A program made the translations under genes and the position numbers. A stretch of DNA of 64,000 nt from Saturnia japonica (taxonomy: Eukaryota; Arthropoda; Insecta; Lepidoptera; Saturniidae). Under the pieces are notes generated by a model that was not told the origin of the DNA, searched no databases, and saw only the letters and a list, made by a program, of their open reading frames with translations. Shown one piece after another: positions 11,520-22,803 of this stretch. Every line of letters starts with the position of its first letter. Position 1 is the first letter of the stretch. The stretch is taken from assembly GCA_033032175.1 (NCBI GenBank), contig CM065304.1, positions 6,014,001-6,078,000 of the forward strand, read 5' to 3'.

Positions 11520-12760
11520 TCCATCCTATGTCAAATTGTTACGTAATATCAGATGAGATACAAAAAGTATTAAAAAATGTATACATATTCCCAAAAAAAT
11601 TATTACTGCCTACAAGCTGAAGACCGAATTTATACCAATATCGGTAATCATCATAGTACCTAATTTAAATGCGATATTAAAATAAAGCTTCTTGAAACTT
11701 TTCTTGAAGTTATCGTAAAAAGTTTCTACTCAATTCTATCCAAAAGTATAATGCTGGCACTACATAATCGTCCAACAGTCAAACTTCAAACTTCAACTGA
11801 GCGAACTCGACCGAGTTCCGAACCGGCTTTCAACATATCGACAGCGAATTTCAAACTTTATAATCATGGCAGACGTCGAAGAGATAGAAGCGTTCTCACT
11901 ATATTGTATTAGTGCAAATTATTGTTATATTCAAGTACACAATCAAATATTACTCCACTCAATTTTGTCTGATTTTGCCATTATCGAACAAAATTGCGAA
12001 AATTATTTAACTAATAATAATTTCATTACGATATTGATTGCCGCGCACGCTCTGATGTGTGGAGAGTAGGTTTGACCTTTGACCTGGGATCGATTTACTG
12101 CTCGGGATAGCTACCTGCTATCGACAGTTGTATTGATCAGTTCGAGTGTTAGACAATTGTATATTGGCAGCATGACAATCAAATATGATTTTTACCGAGC
12201 TATCCAAACTAATATTATAAATATACAAGAAATAATATATCATATAGAAATATAATATAGGACTTTGGAGAAGGATATAGGCCACCTATTGTCACGAAAA
12301 TAAAACATGAAGGGATGAAATGGGGGATAAAATTTTGTATGGAAAACCCATCCTTTCTCAAATTAGGGATATGACAATTCATATTTATTTATGCTTTTCG
12401 CAAGAAATAAATAATATTTCACGTCTTTGAATAATCATCCCTCAACGTTGTACAATAGGGAATGTTTTCAGTTATATTTTTTATCTTTGTATGTATAAAG
12501 TATATTAATCAGTTAGGAGATTTTCGATATTTGAATTTGATTTGCATCATATGTACTTAAGTAAAAGTACCCAAGACATACTTAGAAAAGGGAAATCATA
12601 AAATATTTCCCGTCTTAATGTCTGTATTCTACGTAGAAGAAGTCGCGGACTAAAGCTAGTAATCAATAACTCAGCTTAATGTCTTTGAGCATAATCACAC
12701 CAGATGTTAGGTGACAAAGAGTCGCTATATTAGAAAGAGAATGAATTCTTTAGTATAACT
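11520..12760. other. AT-rich stretch with one weak ORF
   Basis: An ATG frame at 11866-12069 (67 codons, starting MADVEEIEAF) follows a moderately GC-rich leader, but nothing recognisable supports it. The piece at 12265-12400 ('GGGATAAAATTTTGTATGG') resembles a dispersed lepidopteran repeat. The rest holds nothing I can name. Confidence 0.3.
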
Positions 12761-12764
12761 GTCG

Positions 12765-13500
12765 AAGATGTCGGCACAAGTATTCCAGAGCTTGGAGAAT
12801 TTTTTAACTGAACCTGACCAGGTAAGCAGGCGATAATATATGAAACCTAAAACTCACTGGTACTAACTAATACGTTAACATCCCTTTCACTAGAAAACTA
12901 CGCCATATGTACACGTAGCATCCGTCTCAGCAAGAATAAAGAAGTATGCAAATTCTTATGTTTGCTGTACTGTGAAAATGTAGAATTGTCTCCCGGCCAG
13001 CATGTTCCTCCTCTTCAAAGATATTGGGTTCTTCAAAGGTGTGATGAGGCATTTTTGCAAGCCGACATGTTTGCGAAGATTGTCGATGGAGTTCGTCACC
13101 GACTGTGGCCGTTACTTCTAGAATAAACCGAAGCAGTAATTTTGATCAGATATTTAAAAAAAAAAATCCAAACCAGTATGATTCCAAGCGGCATCACGTG
13201 TTACTGATTTTTAAATTTGCCTCCCGTTATCTATGATCATGATATTTCAGTAAAGCCAAAACATCCCATTACTAGTAATTTTATCAATAAACTCGACGTC
13301 CCTTGCGACCTCCCCACAGAGGGCTTGATAATTGGCAAGGGTGGACATATGTCCCACCCTTCACACTATACTAAACATCATTATCTCAAATCAGACGGAA
13401 AATATGTTTGACAAATTACAAGCGTTCCCACTGCTGATTTTATGCACTTGTTTAAGATATTGTTTTGTTTAGAAAATGTAACCTATGAAGATTCTAGATA
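12765..13500 (+). pseudogene. Decayed unknown coding patch with possible exon borders
   Basis: Three pieces look coding but do not join cleanly. An ATG at 12768 opens an 18-codon piece ending in CAG directly before a donor GTAAGC (about 12822). After an acceptor-like TTTCACTAG (about 12893) one frame stays open for about 77 codons to TAA near 13126, and a second frame is open for about 29 codons. From about 13208 another frame runs to a TGA at 13409-13411 and then continues open to about 13500, as if one stop had been gained. Motifs seen include LPTEGLIIGKGGHM. No family was recognised. The GC content is higher than the flanks. Confidence 0.3.
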
Positions 13501-13529
13501 ACAACATTCAATATTTTTGCAGCGATTTC

Positions 13530-14960
13530 CCATGACTAATTCAAGTTTCTCAAATTGAAAAGAAATTTATTATCTTGACCCTATCTGTCTCTCAATATAT
13601 CCTGGAAAATGTAATGTATTGAATTTAAATATTAGACACAGATTAGTCGTCCTATTTTGAAGACTCAGTAAGTAAGTTAGTAAGAACCTAAAAGTTTTTT
13701 AGGAGTTACTTAGCAGTTTCTTATTGAGTTCAAGAAGCATGTTGAGCAGGTTTACTGCTTAAAGGTTAAATATAGAGTGGATTATTTCTCGAATGATAGC
13801 GATGTCTTCGTTTACTTACGCAAATAATAATAAAATTAAAATGCTAATTATGACTTACTTTGTTATAAAAAGATATATAATATTTAATCGAGTTGTTTAT
13901 CGGATCATCTCGCTGACTGGGATGTTTTCCGAACCAAATGGTATAGAGTTATGACATTCATAAATGTCTTTTTGCCGAAATTTCATAAAGTATTTTTGAT
14001 TTTAATTAATACAAATTTCACACAGAATTAAATACTAGGTACATCGCGCATAAAACAAAATGCCTATATTGTTCTAGTTTTATAGAACAAAATGGTTATT
14101 TTCAATTATTATAAAATTGCATAGAAAAAATTGCTAATTGTAAATTGTGCCAGATACTAGTTTGATTAAAGTATCACTGTAAATATCTTGTTCAATTAAT
14201 CGTAGATATTATAGACAGATGGCAAGAAAAAGATAACTAACTACATTGCGTATGATGTAGAAACGTAACAAAGAACTAAGAACTTATAACTCTCAGATCA
14301 TCGATTCTCTAAGCGTTATTTTACAGTCAACATCGCGTGAGTTCCCTGACTAATTGTTTCATTTTATTTTATTGTTTTCCTCTTCTCTATAATACAGAGT
14401 CCTTATAGAAAAGAGTACATACAGAAGTACAGGTATAAAGATAAGTCAAGTTAAAACCTGTTTTTGGTTAATGTAACTAACTATACAATAACTAAAATTA
14501 TAAGTACCACTAGGCGAATGAGTACTAACTCATTATAAAAAAAAAACATACATATATATATTTCTTATGCCATTCTTCCACATTGTAAAACGCCTTTATG
14601 CAAGTAACCCTTAAAATGTTCCCCGTGCGTATAAAAAAAAAACAATACAAAATAATTGACAATTCCCAAAACGTAAATAGTAATTTTCAACAATTGCTAA
14701 AACACTCGATAACACAATGGATACAAATATTTGACAAACGCAAGGTAAAAACAGCCCTTGGTATATTGTTGGGTCCATAAAGTCAAGTACCATACATCAT
14801 GAGGCGTGTCGCAGTGGTGCGATTTTGTGCTAATGAAGCCATTGTCATTGGATTCATTGCTACCAAGTAATTGTTCCATTCACTGGTTACAACCCTACTA
14901 CATTAAAATTCAGACACACTTTTCACACACTAACTAAACTGCGAACTCTTTCTAATCTAT
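13530..14960. other. AT-rich non-coding stretch
   Basis: Short frames near 14600-14880 overlap one another on both strands and show no motif. No repeat pair was recognised. Confidence 0.4.
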
Positions 14961-14967
14961 ACAAATA

Positions 14968-15285
14968 AGTAATTGAAGTGTCTGCTTGTAATCTCAAAAT
15001 GACAGGTTTTTATTAAATGCTTATGTAAGTATATAGGCTACTTATTTAACATTAAAAAAAAAAAATTAAGTTTTTGTTTATCTGTCTGTAGTAAATGATT
15101 GTAGATCATAAAAATACCTAAAATAAAGCCAGTGAGATCATAAATGTCTATTATCACCCATAATAAGCATTTTTGTATTTTAAATAAATGGGAAGCGGGG
15201 TAGCACAATTGGTGAGTATACCAGATTGACGGTATTCTATAGTTCACGCGATCACAGTCGCGAGCACATTTAGTATATTAAGATT
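14968..15285 (+). repeat. Dispersed repeat family A, internally deleted copy
   Basis: It starts with AATTGAAGTGTCTG and contains CCCATAATAAGCATTTTTG and GGGAAGCGGGGTAGCA, in the same order as the full copies at 52762-53285 and (reverse) 20758-21270. It is shorter through a central deletion. Confidence 0.65.
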
Positions 15286-15372
15286 GATTTTGAGAATGTT
15301 TAGAAAACTCTCATTAATTATAATATATATTTATGAGCATATACCTAAAAATATTTATTTTTGAGGTAAGTT

Positions 15373-15468
15373 TTTTTTTTTTTTTTTAGAACTGACTACA
15401 CTGTTAGCCTTAGGGGCCCTATCCAAAAACAGAGCCGCTGCGGCTTTTACAGCTTCACCGGACTTGAG
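15373..15468 (-). mobile_element. Very short poly(A) retroposon, copy 1
   Basis: The plus strand shows poly-T (about 15371-15387) followed by a body of about 80 bp containing CTGTTAGCCTTAGGGGCCC and AGCTTCACCGGACTTG. It is flanked by a perfect 12-bp duplication TTGAGGTAAGTT (15361-15372 and 15469-15480). Read on the minus strand this is a short RNA-derived sequence with a poly(A) tail. No pol III boxes are visible. Confidence 0.8.
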
Positions 15469-15480
15469 TTGAGGTAAGTT

Positions 15481-16590
15481 ACTAACAGATGCAACTTAGG
15501 CGAGCGAAAGTATTTGTTGTTTTAACTTTCGACGCAAACAGGGGGATGTTATAAGTTATTATATGTATAAGTTGTTATAGATTATTTTCTATTTGAAGAG
15601 TGACTTGATAAAGAGTGTAAGATAAAGAGTCAGCTATAATTCAAGAAAGCTTCTTCAGCCGTTATAGATTAATTAGCTCTTTTTTAAATGATGACCGGAT
15701 ATGAGCATCTTATCTGATTGAGTCAAAATATGGTATTCTGTTACTTCAATGATATTATAAGAACAACCTTTACCTGATGCTGTAGCAATCACAGTCACAG
15801 TAGCAGGTCACAATACATTATTATTTATCGTAATAACTCATATTCCCACTATACAATATACCCACACATGTAACGATTGGTCACTAATTAATAAGTGCAA
15901 ATTTAAATTAGTATGTACACAATTTAAGCTTGTTAGAGTTTATTAGTGCTTATTCAGTTTCAATTTACACTGGTATATTTTACCTTAATTAATAAGTTCA
16001 CAGGTGTAAAATTAGCGTTATTGTTTCTAGTCACAATTATGTAGTGTACGTAAGTATGTGTAATGTTTATATTTTTTGCTTATATAACTAGTATTTTTAT
16101 ATTTTATTTGTATATATAATATGTAGAAAGTTTGTTAAAAAACTGATATTATATGAATATTAAGTGGATGAAAGTGTTTGTTTAAATATTTATTGAGTAT
16201 GTACTAGTAGTAAAAAATCGAAACCAAATATAGAAATCAAACTTATTTTTGCATAGTTGTTTCAAAAAAACACTCCGTTTAGATAAATTGTTTTGTTAAA
16301 AGCGCTGTGAGCTTTACTATTTAGTTTTCTTGTTAAATGCAATGTTAAAATATTGTTATAATTTTATACTAGCTTTCCTGCGTCTACGTCTGTGTTTTTT
16401 CTATGTTCAAATTTCATTGCGATCCGTTTATGGCCAGCGCGCACCGGGGGCCTAGAGGGCAAAGTATTTTAAGTATTCCAGCGTTAATTTGTACATAATA
16501 TCTAATGGTAACTAGATATATATTCCGAAGCTCAGAGATCGACAATGGAGCATCAATGGGTATTTCTCTCTGCAATATAGAAGAACGTAC
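15481..16590. other. AT-rich non-coding stretch
   Basis: No gene or repeat pair was recognised, apart from a fragment around 16370-16450 that resembles a dispersed lepidopteran repeat. Confidence 0.35.
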
Positions 16591-16598
16591 TAGAGGAT

Positions 16599-16787
16599 AT
16601 GCTGGAATTAGCTATCATACGATTGCGGGGGAGAGGCAGTGTAAGTGCATGCCGTGATAATCCAGAAGTGCGCCGGCGGCCGTTGGCGGCATTTCAAACC
16701 TGCAGTGTGCGCTGGCAAATACTCACCAATGCCCTTCCCCACCGTCCGTCAGTAGGTGCGCTGGGCATAGGTCGTGATAAATATTAA
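16599..16787 (+). other. Locally GC-rich segment with a 62-codon open frame
   Basis: The segment is clearly richer in GC than its flanks and is open on the plus strand, but the product (Arg/Pro-rich) has no recognised motif. It may be a fragment of an exon or an old retroposon. Confidence 0.2.
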
Positions 16788-17448
16788 ATAGACCTACAGA
16801 CTGGGATACTTTCGCAATTATAATATTAGTATGAATAATACATCACAATACCATTGTTATAAACTTCGAAATTTCTATAACAATGAAATTCCTTTGTTTT
16901 GTATATATCAAGAAAACAATACTAAAAGGTAAAAATATATTTTTTGTATGCACAGGTCTAACGAAGTTTCATGTAATGTGAGTGCAGTGTGCCCCAACAT
17001 TCAATTTTATAGTTGTCGCCTCACAATAATAATATGATAATCATCGGGGTAAAATGATTACTCGTCAATTTGTGTTTGCTGGTCCGCTACTGATGTTAGT
17101 TGGGCTTATGACTTGTTTCCGTGTTTTATACGGGCGTTGATACGCAAATAGTTATTATTATTGTATTTTGTTTATACATGAAACTCCATTAAAAAATTTC
17201 TTACAGCGAGTTTAAAAAAAAAGTTATATCCTTCAAGTTTTAAATTTTAGTTTATTACTTCTCCTGAAAAGTCGTGTTTTGTCCTTTACGCTCTTTTGTA
17301 ATCTGTAGTGACGAAATGGTCGACCGTTAATTGACTCTGTCTCTGAAATTAACCATAGATAAACAAAGCCCGTCTGTTGCCAACTTACAAAATTCTGTTT
17401 TGTAAATCTATGGTTTTGTATGGTTTATGGTGCATGTATCTATTATCT

Positions 17449-17820
17449 ATATATTAATACGTGAAGCAAAAGCTTTCAGTACCTTTTTAAGAGTTTGCGT
17501 GCACGGAAGACTGTGAGATTTGGCATGGGTAAAGTTTATATCACAGACTATTAGATGTACAAGTGTTTATATGGAGAAGGAGTGCAGATGGCTAAAATTT
17601 ATCTGAAATATCTGTTACTAATATATTAAATCAAATAAATTTATACTGCGAATCCTAACCCGACAAGTGCTATTGAACGTAGACCACCTAAAATATTGAC
17701 ATTGTCACTCAACGAAAAGTGACAGCAAGTGATGTAGATGATACTTATTGTTTAGGTTCATGAATAGTGCAAATGTCAAACAGAAAATAGCTAGTCTATG
17801 ATCAAAAAGTCTCTGGTCGG
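17449..17820 (-). repeat. Dispersed repeat family B, reverse strand
   Basis: It carries GTGCACGGAAGACTGTGAG, ATGGAGAAGGAGTGCA and CTCAACGAAAAGTGACAGC, the reverse complements of words in the copies at 44520 and 52285. The outer end near 17800 contains GATCAAAAAGTCTCTGGTCG. It has no ORF; the class is not known. Confidence 0.7.
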
Positions 17821-18682
17821 ATTTCGAGCTTAGGGCGATAGCTAGTTTATATAAATTTATGAGGTGGTGTTTTAAAGATAATTTGGCATTCTATTTATCT
17901 TGTTATTTAGAGTAGGTGCTTAGGTAAATTTTCTTTGAATTTTATAAGACTACATAGAAAATTTTAAAACTAAATTCCAAGAATTTACGTCATTATAATT
18001 ATGAAATAATTAAAATTACAAAAATAATGGTGATAGAGTAGGTGTATTAAAGTAAAGATAAACAGCGCGTTTAGCTATTTAAAATGATTTTAAAATATTA
18101 ATAGTACAATAAACTAAAATAATATACCGTTTACATGCATGTCCGTCTATATTTGTAGCAGATTGAATTTACTCCTCTTTACCAACGCTAACGATGAGAT
18201 CGTTTTAGGTTTTTCAAAAAATCATGTCACAACATTCTTGTCACTTTAATCTAAACACATTTCAACGACAAAATTAAGACATAAAATTTATTCTAAAAAT
18301 TACATTCCACAGGTGATTTTTTTTCCTTATTATTTTAGGATGGTATTGTAAATTAATGCGAAAAAATTTGAATTCAACTTGTAAGTTTTTCTTTAGTCAT
18401 TTATTATTATATTTTTATATACATAATTATTTTTATGTAATATTTAATGTTTTTTTTCCTACAATTGAAAAAATTATAATTCAATTAGGTTACCTCTGAT
18501 AGTAACCTATTTGTTTCACCTAAAAAATAATATTCATTCAAAGATTTTAAATATAGAGCTTTTTTAATTTTTATTTTGTTGTTAATTATTTTTGTAATAA
18601 TAACTGCGTGAAATGGAACGCATTGACAAAGTGTTTTAGTACATCCGTTTTTCATATTTTCTCGGCCGCCATTACGTGTAAC

Positions 18683-18719
18683 CACGTGTAACATAGAAAA
18701 GCATTCTATACATTTCAGT
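18683..18719 (+). promoter_or_regulatory. Candidate core promoter of the three-exon gene
   Basis: A CACGTG E-box lies at 18683-18688, and an arthropod-type initiator TCAGT at 18715-18719, about 50 bp before the ATG at 18770. There is no TATA box at the usual distance. Inferred from motif and position only. Confidence 0.3.
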
Positions 18720-18769
18720 GAAATTAAATTACAAATAAGTTCTTTGATCTTTAAATAACACGTTTTAAT

Positions 18770-20519
18770 ATGTCTGAATCGGACACGTCGGCAATGGCAG
18801 AAGAAGATACACCCGATATATCAAGAACTTGCCTGGAGATAACACCATCAGGTAGGTTAAATGCATTCGATCATATTTTATTGGTAAAATATAAAACTTC
18901 TGTAGGAAATCATCGTATGGTGTTGAAAAATTGTTTGAAGCTAACGGCAAAATTAACAGTTGATTCCAAAATCGTGACAGTGGCCGGTTCAACTTTAGAA
19001 CCGCTACCGTCGAGTTCAGACTCATAATTTTTTTAAAAAATTTGAATGTCGGAATTTCGATCTCATGTTTGGTTATTGGGATAAAGGTCATAATGGAAGT
19101 ATACCCGTAATCAAGCAGAGTGGCAGGGGTCGCGACCACCATACACATAGTTATAAAATAAACCCCTTCACATTGATTTGGTTTGTCGCGTCTCAAATTT
19201 ACTCTGTGTATATCCAGTAACCAATTTTTTTATTAATATTACTATCATTTTTGTGTTATGCCATTTTTATGACCTTTGATAAACTATCCTTTCATGAAAA
19301 TTTTCTATATCAAATAGTTTTGATGGCGATTGTATTTTGTAATTTTTTTAGGTACATGGGTATTGTTTTAGGTTCTATAATAAACTTCCTAAGTACATTA
19401 TTGATTTGCGGGATGAGTTCAAGAATTATGTCAAACCAGTTTTATTCTCGAAAAGGTATTATAGGATGGATCATTCATTACGTGAATGCCGGTGATGTCT
19501 CGAAATAACTTGCTCTCTGTACATCCAATGAAACTAATAGTAACTTTAAATAATATAAATCTATATAAATAAAATGATTGTTGTTTGCCTATGCGCGCAT
19601 TAAGATAAAACGATTGGATAGATCTTAATCATTTATTTTTTGTCTTGCGAGCAGATTCGTCCGAGTCTTCAAGTACTTTGCCGTCGTTGATAATAGAGAA
19701 AAAGTATCAAAGAAAAAAGCACGATGAGCCTGGTGAGTCATACGAGAAACTCTTAGGCACGTATAAGCCATCAGCATATGTCTCTAAAAGGTCGCAACTA
19801 CAGTTCATACGATGAACTCAAATTGTACAAACTTTACATGGAAACAGTGTTTATTTATACAAAGTAAAATTATTTTTAAACAATAAAAATAGATACAAGT
19901 CGATAAAATTAATTTCAATTAAGTAATAAATACCATTGATAAGTAACGTCGTCGTCATATGTGCCTTCTTAGGGCCTAAATTGAATAAAGATTATTTTGA
20001 TTTTTGATTTTGATACTTTTGTAAGGCGGCCGCGGCCGGCAGGATTACATTTTTGTAGATATTTTTGTTGTGTTACACCGAAGAAGTATCAATTCTTACG
20101 AGCGTATACTATTGTACATTATTTATTTCAGGCATTTCACAATTGGCAGTTACGTCTCCAATTCTACAAGGGGAAGGGATACAGTCGCACCGGGATCTTA
20201 CAGCTGGACTTCAGTTTTCCCCGAAGTGGACTAAATTTGATAAAAAAGTCTCCGAACAGAGTCTAAAAGGTTTAATTACTAGAGAGAGAGCTACTGCGAG
20301 TGGTATTAGTGTATTAGTGGTATTAGTGGTACTACCTATTTCTCCACTACCAAGGCAGAAAAAAGGAAGTCGGACGAAAAGTTCGAGAATCCCCGTCAGA
20401 AAACAAAATTGGAGAAATGGGAGGCCATTTGTAGGAGTTTAATTGTAGGTCAACCCAGAGTTTTTGACTTACTCGAGCGCTTCCCTGACGATTTGTCTAC
20501 GTCTTCTTCCGATGAATAA
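18770..20519 (+). CDS. Candidate three-exon gene of unknown function
   Basis: Three exons fit together: 18770-18851 (donor GTAGGT), 19655-19732 (acceptor TTGCGAGCAG, donor GTGAGT) and 20132-20519 (acceptor TTATTTCAG). Both introns (803 and 399 bp) are phase 1 and the frame crosses both junctions. The product would be about 182 residues: an acidic, Ser-rich N-terminus (MSESDTSAMAEEDTPDI), a short basic cluster (EKKYQRKKH), a middle with FSPKWTKFDKKV, a Gly-Ile-Ser tandem, and a charged C-terminus ending in STSSSDE. The frame breaks by one base in the Gly-Ile-Ser repeat (about 20300-20330); after it the third exon is open to TAA 20517-20519. AATAAA follows at 20608-20613. No domain was recognised. 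A small nuclear or regulatory protein is possible, but a domesticated transposon ORF or a recent pseudogene cannot be excluded. Confidence 0.45.
19060..19200 (-). repeat. Intron-1 dispersed repeat with CTATGTGTATGGTGGTCGC motif
   Basis: On the minus strand GGGTTTATT precedes the motif and TTGATTAC follows it. The same order occurs at about 30060-30150 on the plus strand. A 143-codon minus-strand frame (18765-19196) crosses it and exon 1; I regard that frame as a by-product. Confidence 0.45.
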
Positions 20520-20607
20520 GACATAAAAAAAAAATCTTTGTAATATCTGTATTTTTAAGTAATGCCATAAAAAAATATTTTGCTTCTTCATACAAATTTT
20601 TAGTAAA

Positions 20608-20613
20608 AATAAA
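20608..20613 (+). terminator. Polyadenylation signal AATAAA for the three-exon gene
   Basis: A canonical hexamer lies 89 bases after the predicted stop codon. Isolated AATAAA words are common in AT-rich DNA, so only the position supports it. Confidence 0.35.
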
Positions 20614-20757
20614 TAAGGTATAGAGTCAGTAATACTTATCATTAATTGATTACTATTTAAATGTATTAGTTGATTTTTTTAAATCACCACTACACCGGTG
20701 TACTTAATCAAAGAAAGACGAATTTATCTAATATTATTAAGGGAGAAACTATTGTAT

Positions 20758-21270
20758 ACTAGCTGTGCCCGTGGCTTCGCTCACTTGTAGTATAGAATGC
20801 ACGCGGGAATCTTGCTTCCCGCTTATTGTGGGTGTTCCTTAGAAGATAGATGTATACTCTCCCGGACTTTATTGTAGGTATTTTTAATTATTTATGTAAT
20901 AAATTAATTTGCTTTATCTCTTAAGGTTTACTCAACATAAGTCATTTAAGCGCCCGAATTGATTCACCGTGACCATTTTTTATTTATTTGTGCGGAACTC
21001 TAATTCTTTTTCTACAATAAAAGTAGCCTAAGTTACTGCCTATATCTATCACTGATACTACACTGATCTACTTTCACTGATAGTGGAAGTCCCGTCAAAA
21101 TCGATCCAACCGTTTTGGAGATTATCCGCAACAAACAGACAGACAGACGGACAGACAGAAAACAAAAATAGGCTTTTTGTTATAGGTATCGTGTATACTT
21201 TCATATGCTTAGTAAAAAGCTGTTATTTTGACATTACAAATAGACACTTCCAATTTTATTAATTGTATAG
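20758..21270 (-). repeat. Dispersed repeat family A, near full-length, reverse strand
   Basis: It begins ACTAGCTGTGCCCGTGGCTT and ends near AACAGCTTTT/TGACATTA in reverse, matching the plus-strand copy at 52762-53285 across about 510 bp. It contains the poly-purine run of CAGACAGACAGACGG words. No coding capacity is present. I cannot tell whether it is a SINE, a LINE tail or a Helitron-type element. Confidence 0.75.
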
Positions 21271-21279
21271 ATGTGATTA

Positions 21280-21990
21280 GTTTACCGAAAACAGCTCTAA
21301 CGATTTTAATGAAATTTTGTATATAGAAAGTACACTTTCCATGTTTACCTAGATACCTTTTTACACATATCTATAAATTTACGGCCGGATGTTTGATGAT
21401 GGATGATGAATTTTAAACAAGATGATGATACATTTTAAATAAGACGCGTGTTTCTGTCACTGATCGTAAGAAACGTGTGTAGTTGAAAAAATATAAAAAG
21501 AAGAAAATGGAAGAAAATACATTTATTTTTTACACACGCAGCATATACGTAAAATAAGCTTAATAAATAAGTAATAAAAGCAACGAAAATAAAACAAGTA
21601 ATATTAAAAATTAACGTAATTCAGCAAACTGTGCAGAGTGTGGGAAAATAGAAGATGTTTAAACACTTGTTGGTAGAATCTGTTAGGTAAGAGATAAGCC
21701 GAAGTCGTTTAATTTTAAGTTCAGGATTATGTTCCATTTCAGCTCGACGTATGCTCTGGAACTTTTTTGTTATTAGTTATAGTATAAGGGATAGAAAGAA
21801 GTATGTAGTCTTTTTATTTAGTTAGTAGTTTTATTTTATATAGTAATTTTGTAGAATTTGGTTATGCTCCAATGGGACTAGCATACCCCAACTGTAAAAG
21901 CTCCTCAAATAAAGAGAGAGAAAAAGTTTTCGTTTTGTTGCATATCCTATTGTTAGTATATACGGTTGAAATGCATAGTGACGTGTGTAC
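21280..21990. other. AT-rich non-coding stretch
   Basis: Nothing recognisable except a fragment at 21285-21345 with 'AACGATTTTAATGAAATTTTG', a phrase that recurs in other repeats of the window (e.g. 47870). Confidence 0.35.
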
Positions 21991-21999
21991 GAAATGAGC

Positions 22000-22385
22000 C
22001 TTTTTTTTTACGTGGAGAAATCCGTCATGGGTACACACCCGCCCGGGGGAGGACGAGTTGTTATGTGAGACTCTTACTCACTAAAAATCCACGGTGTACC
22101 TCAGCCGCCTTAGAGGGGCGACGTGGGCTCGCGGTTGCATTCAACCACGTCGTCCTGGCGGCAGGCCCAGCTACTACTGCCGGGCCACCGCAAAAGGGAG
22201 ACAATTCGGTACAACCCTAACTGTCTCCCACAGCTGCCGAACTTGTCCAATGAGCGACAATGACCAATAGACACCGATCAAACAGCTCCCGAAGCATCCC
22301 ACCCATGTGGCCCAACGCCACAGATAGCATATATTAAGCTACAGTCCTTAAACACTGGTTTAAGAGGCCCAGAGGGCTATGTTAG
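22000..22385 (-). mobile_element. GC-rich LINE-type retroposon tail, reverse strand, second copy
   Basis: Poly-T (22000-22008) marks a minus-strand poly(A) tail. The following 90 bp match the 4455 copy (GTCATGGGTACACACC, GTTATGTGAGACT, CCACGGTGTACC). The GC-rich sequence continues to about 22385. A 7-bp AATGAGC word flanks the first 250 bp (21993-21999, 22249-22255), but it is too short to prove a target-site duplication. Confidence 0.6.
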
Positions 22386-22803
22386 CATAATGATTAAAAA
22401 AATATGCAAGCAAGACTCTGACTACTTATTTATTATAATATATACGTAGCTTAACATCTGTAGCGTAGCATCGATCATGCATAAAAATAGTAACATCGAA
22501 TAAAACAATAGCGAATAATTAACAACGATATCATTTATTATGTGTAGAGGCAGTGACCGCATTCTGATTTGGAGTTTATGTTGTTGACGAAAAGCACATA
22601 GGTGGCAAGTTCGATTCTCACTAGGGATGGATAAATTTTATATCATTGCAAATTACTTATCTTTTAGGTTCCTATGTATTGTCATCCAAACAAAACGTGT
22701 ATGAAAAAGTTTAGCTCTATCGATTGGCGATATCAGTTTGACATTAGTGATTGTCAATTCACTCCGTGGGAATCAAAAATGCAGTTTAGTAAAATATATT
22801 ATA

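Noticed and set aside
18765..19196. 143-codon minus-strand frame as a gene
   Set aside because: It overlaps exon 1 of the better-supported plus-strand model and a dispersed repeat, and its product shows no motif.
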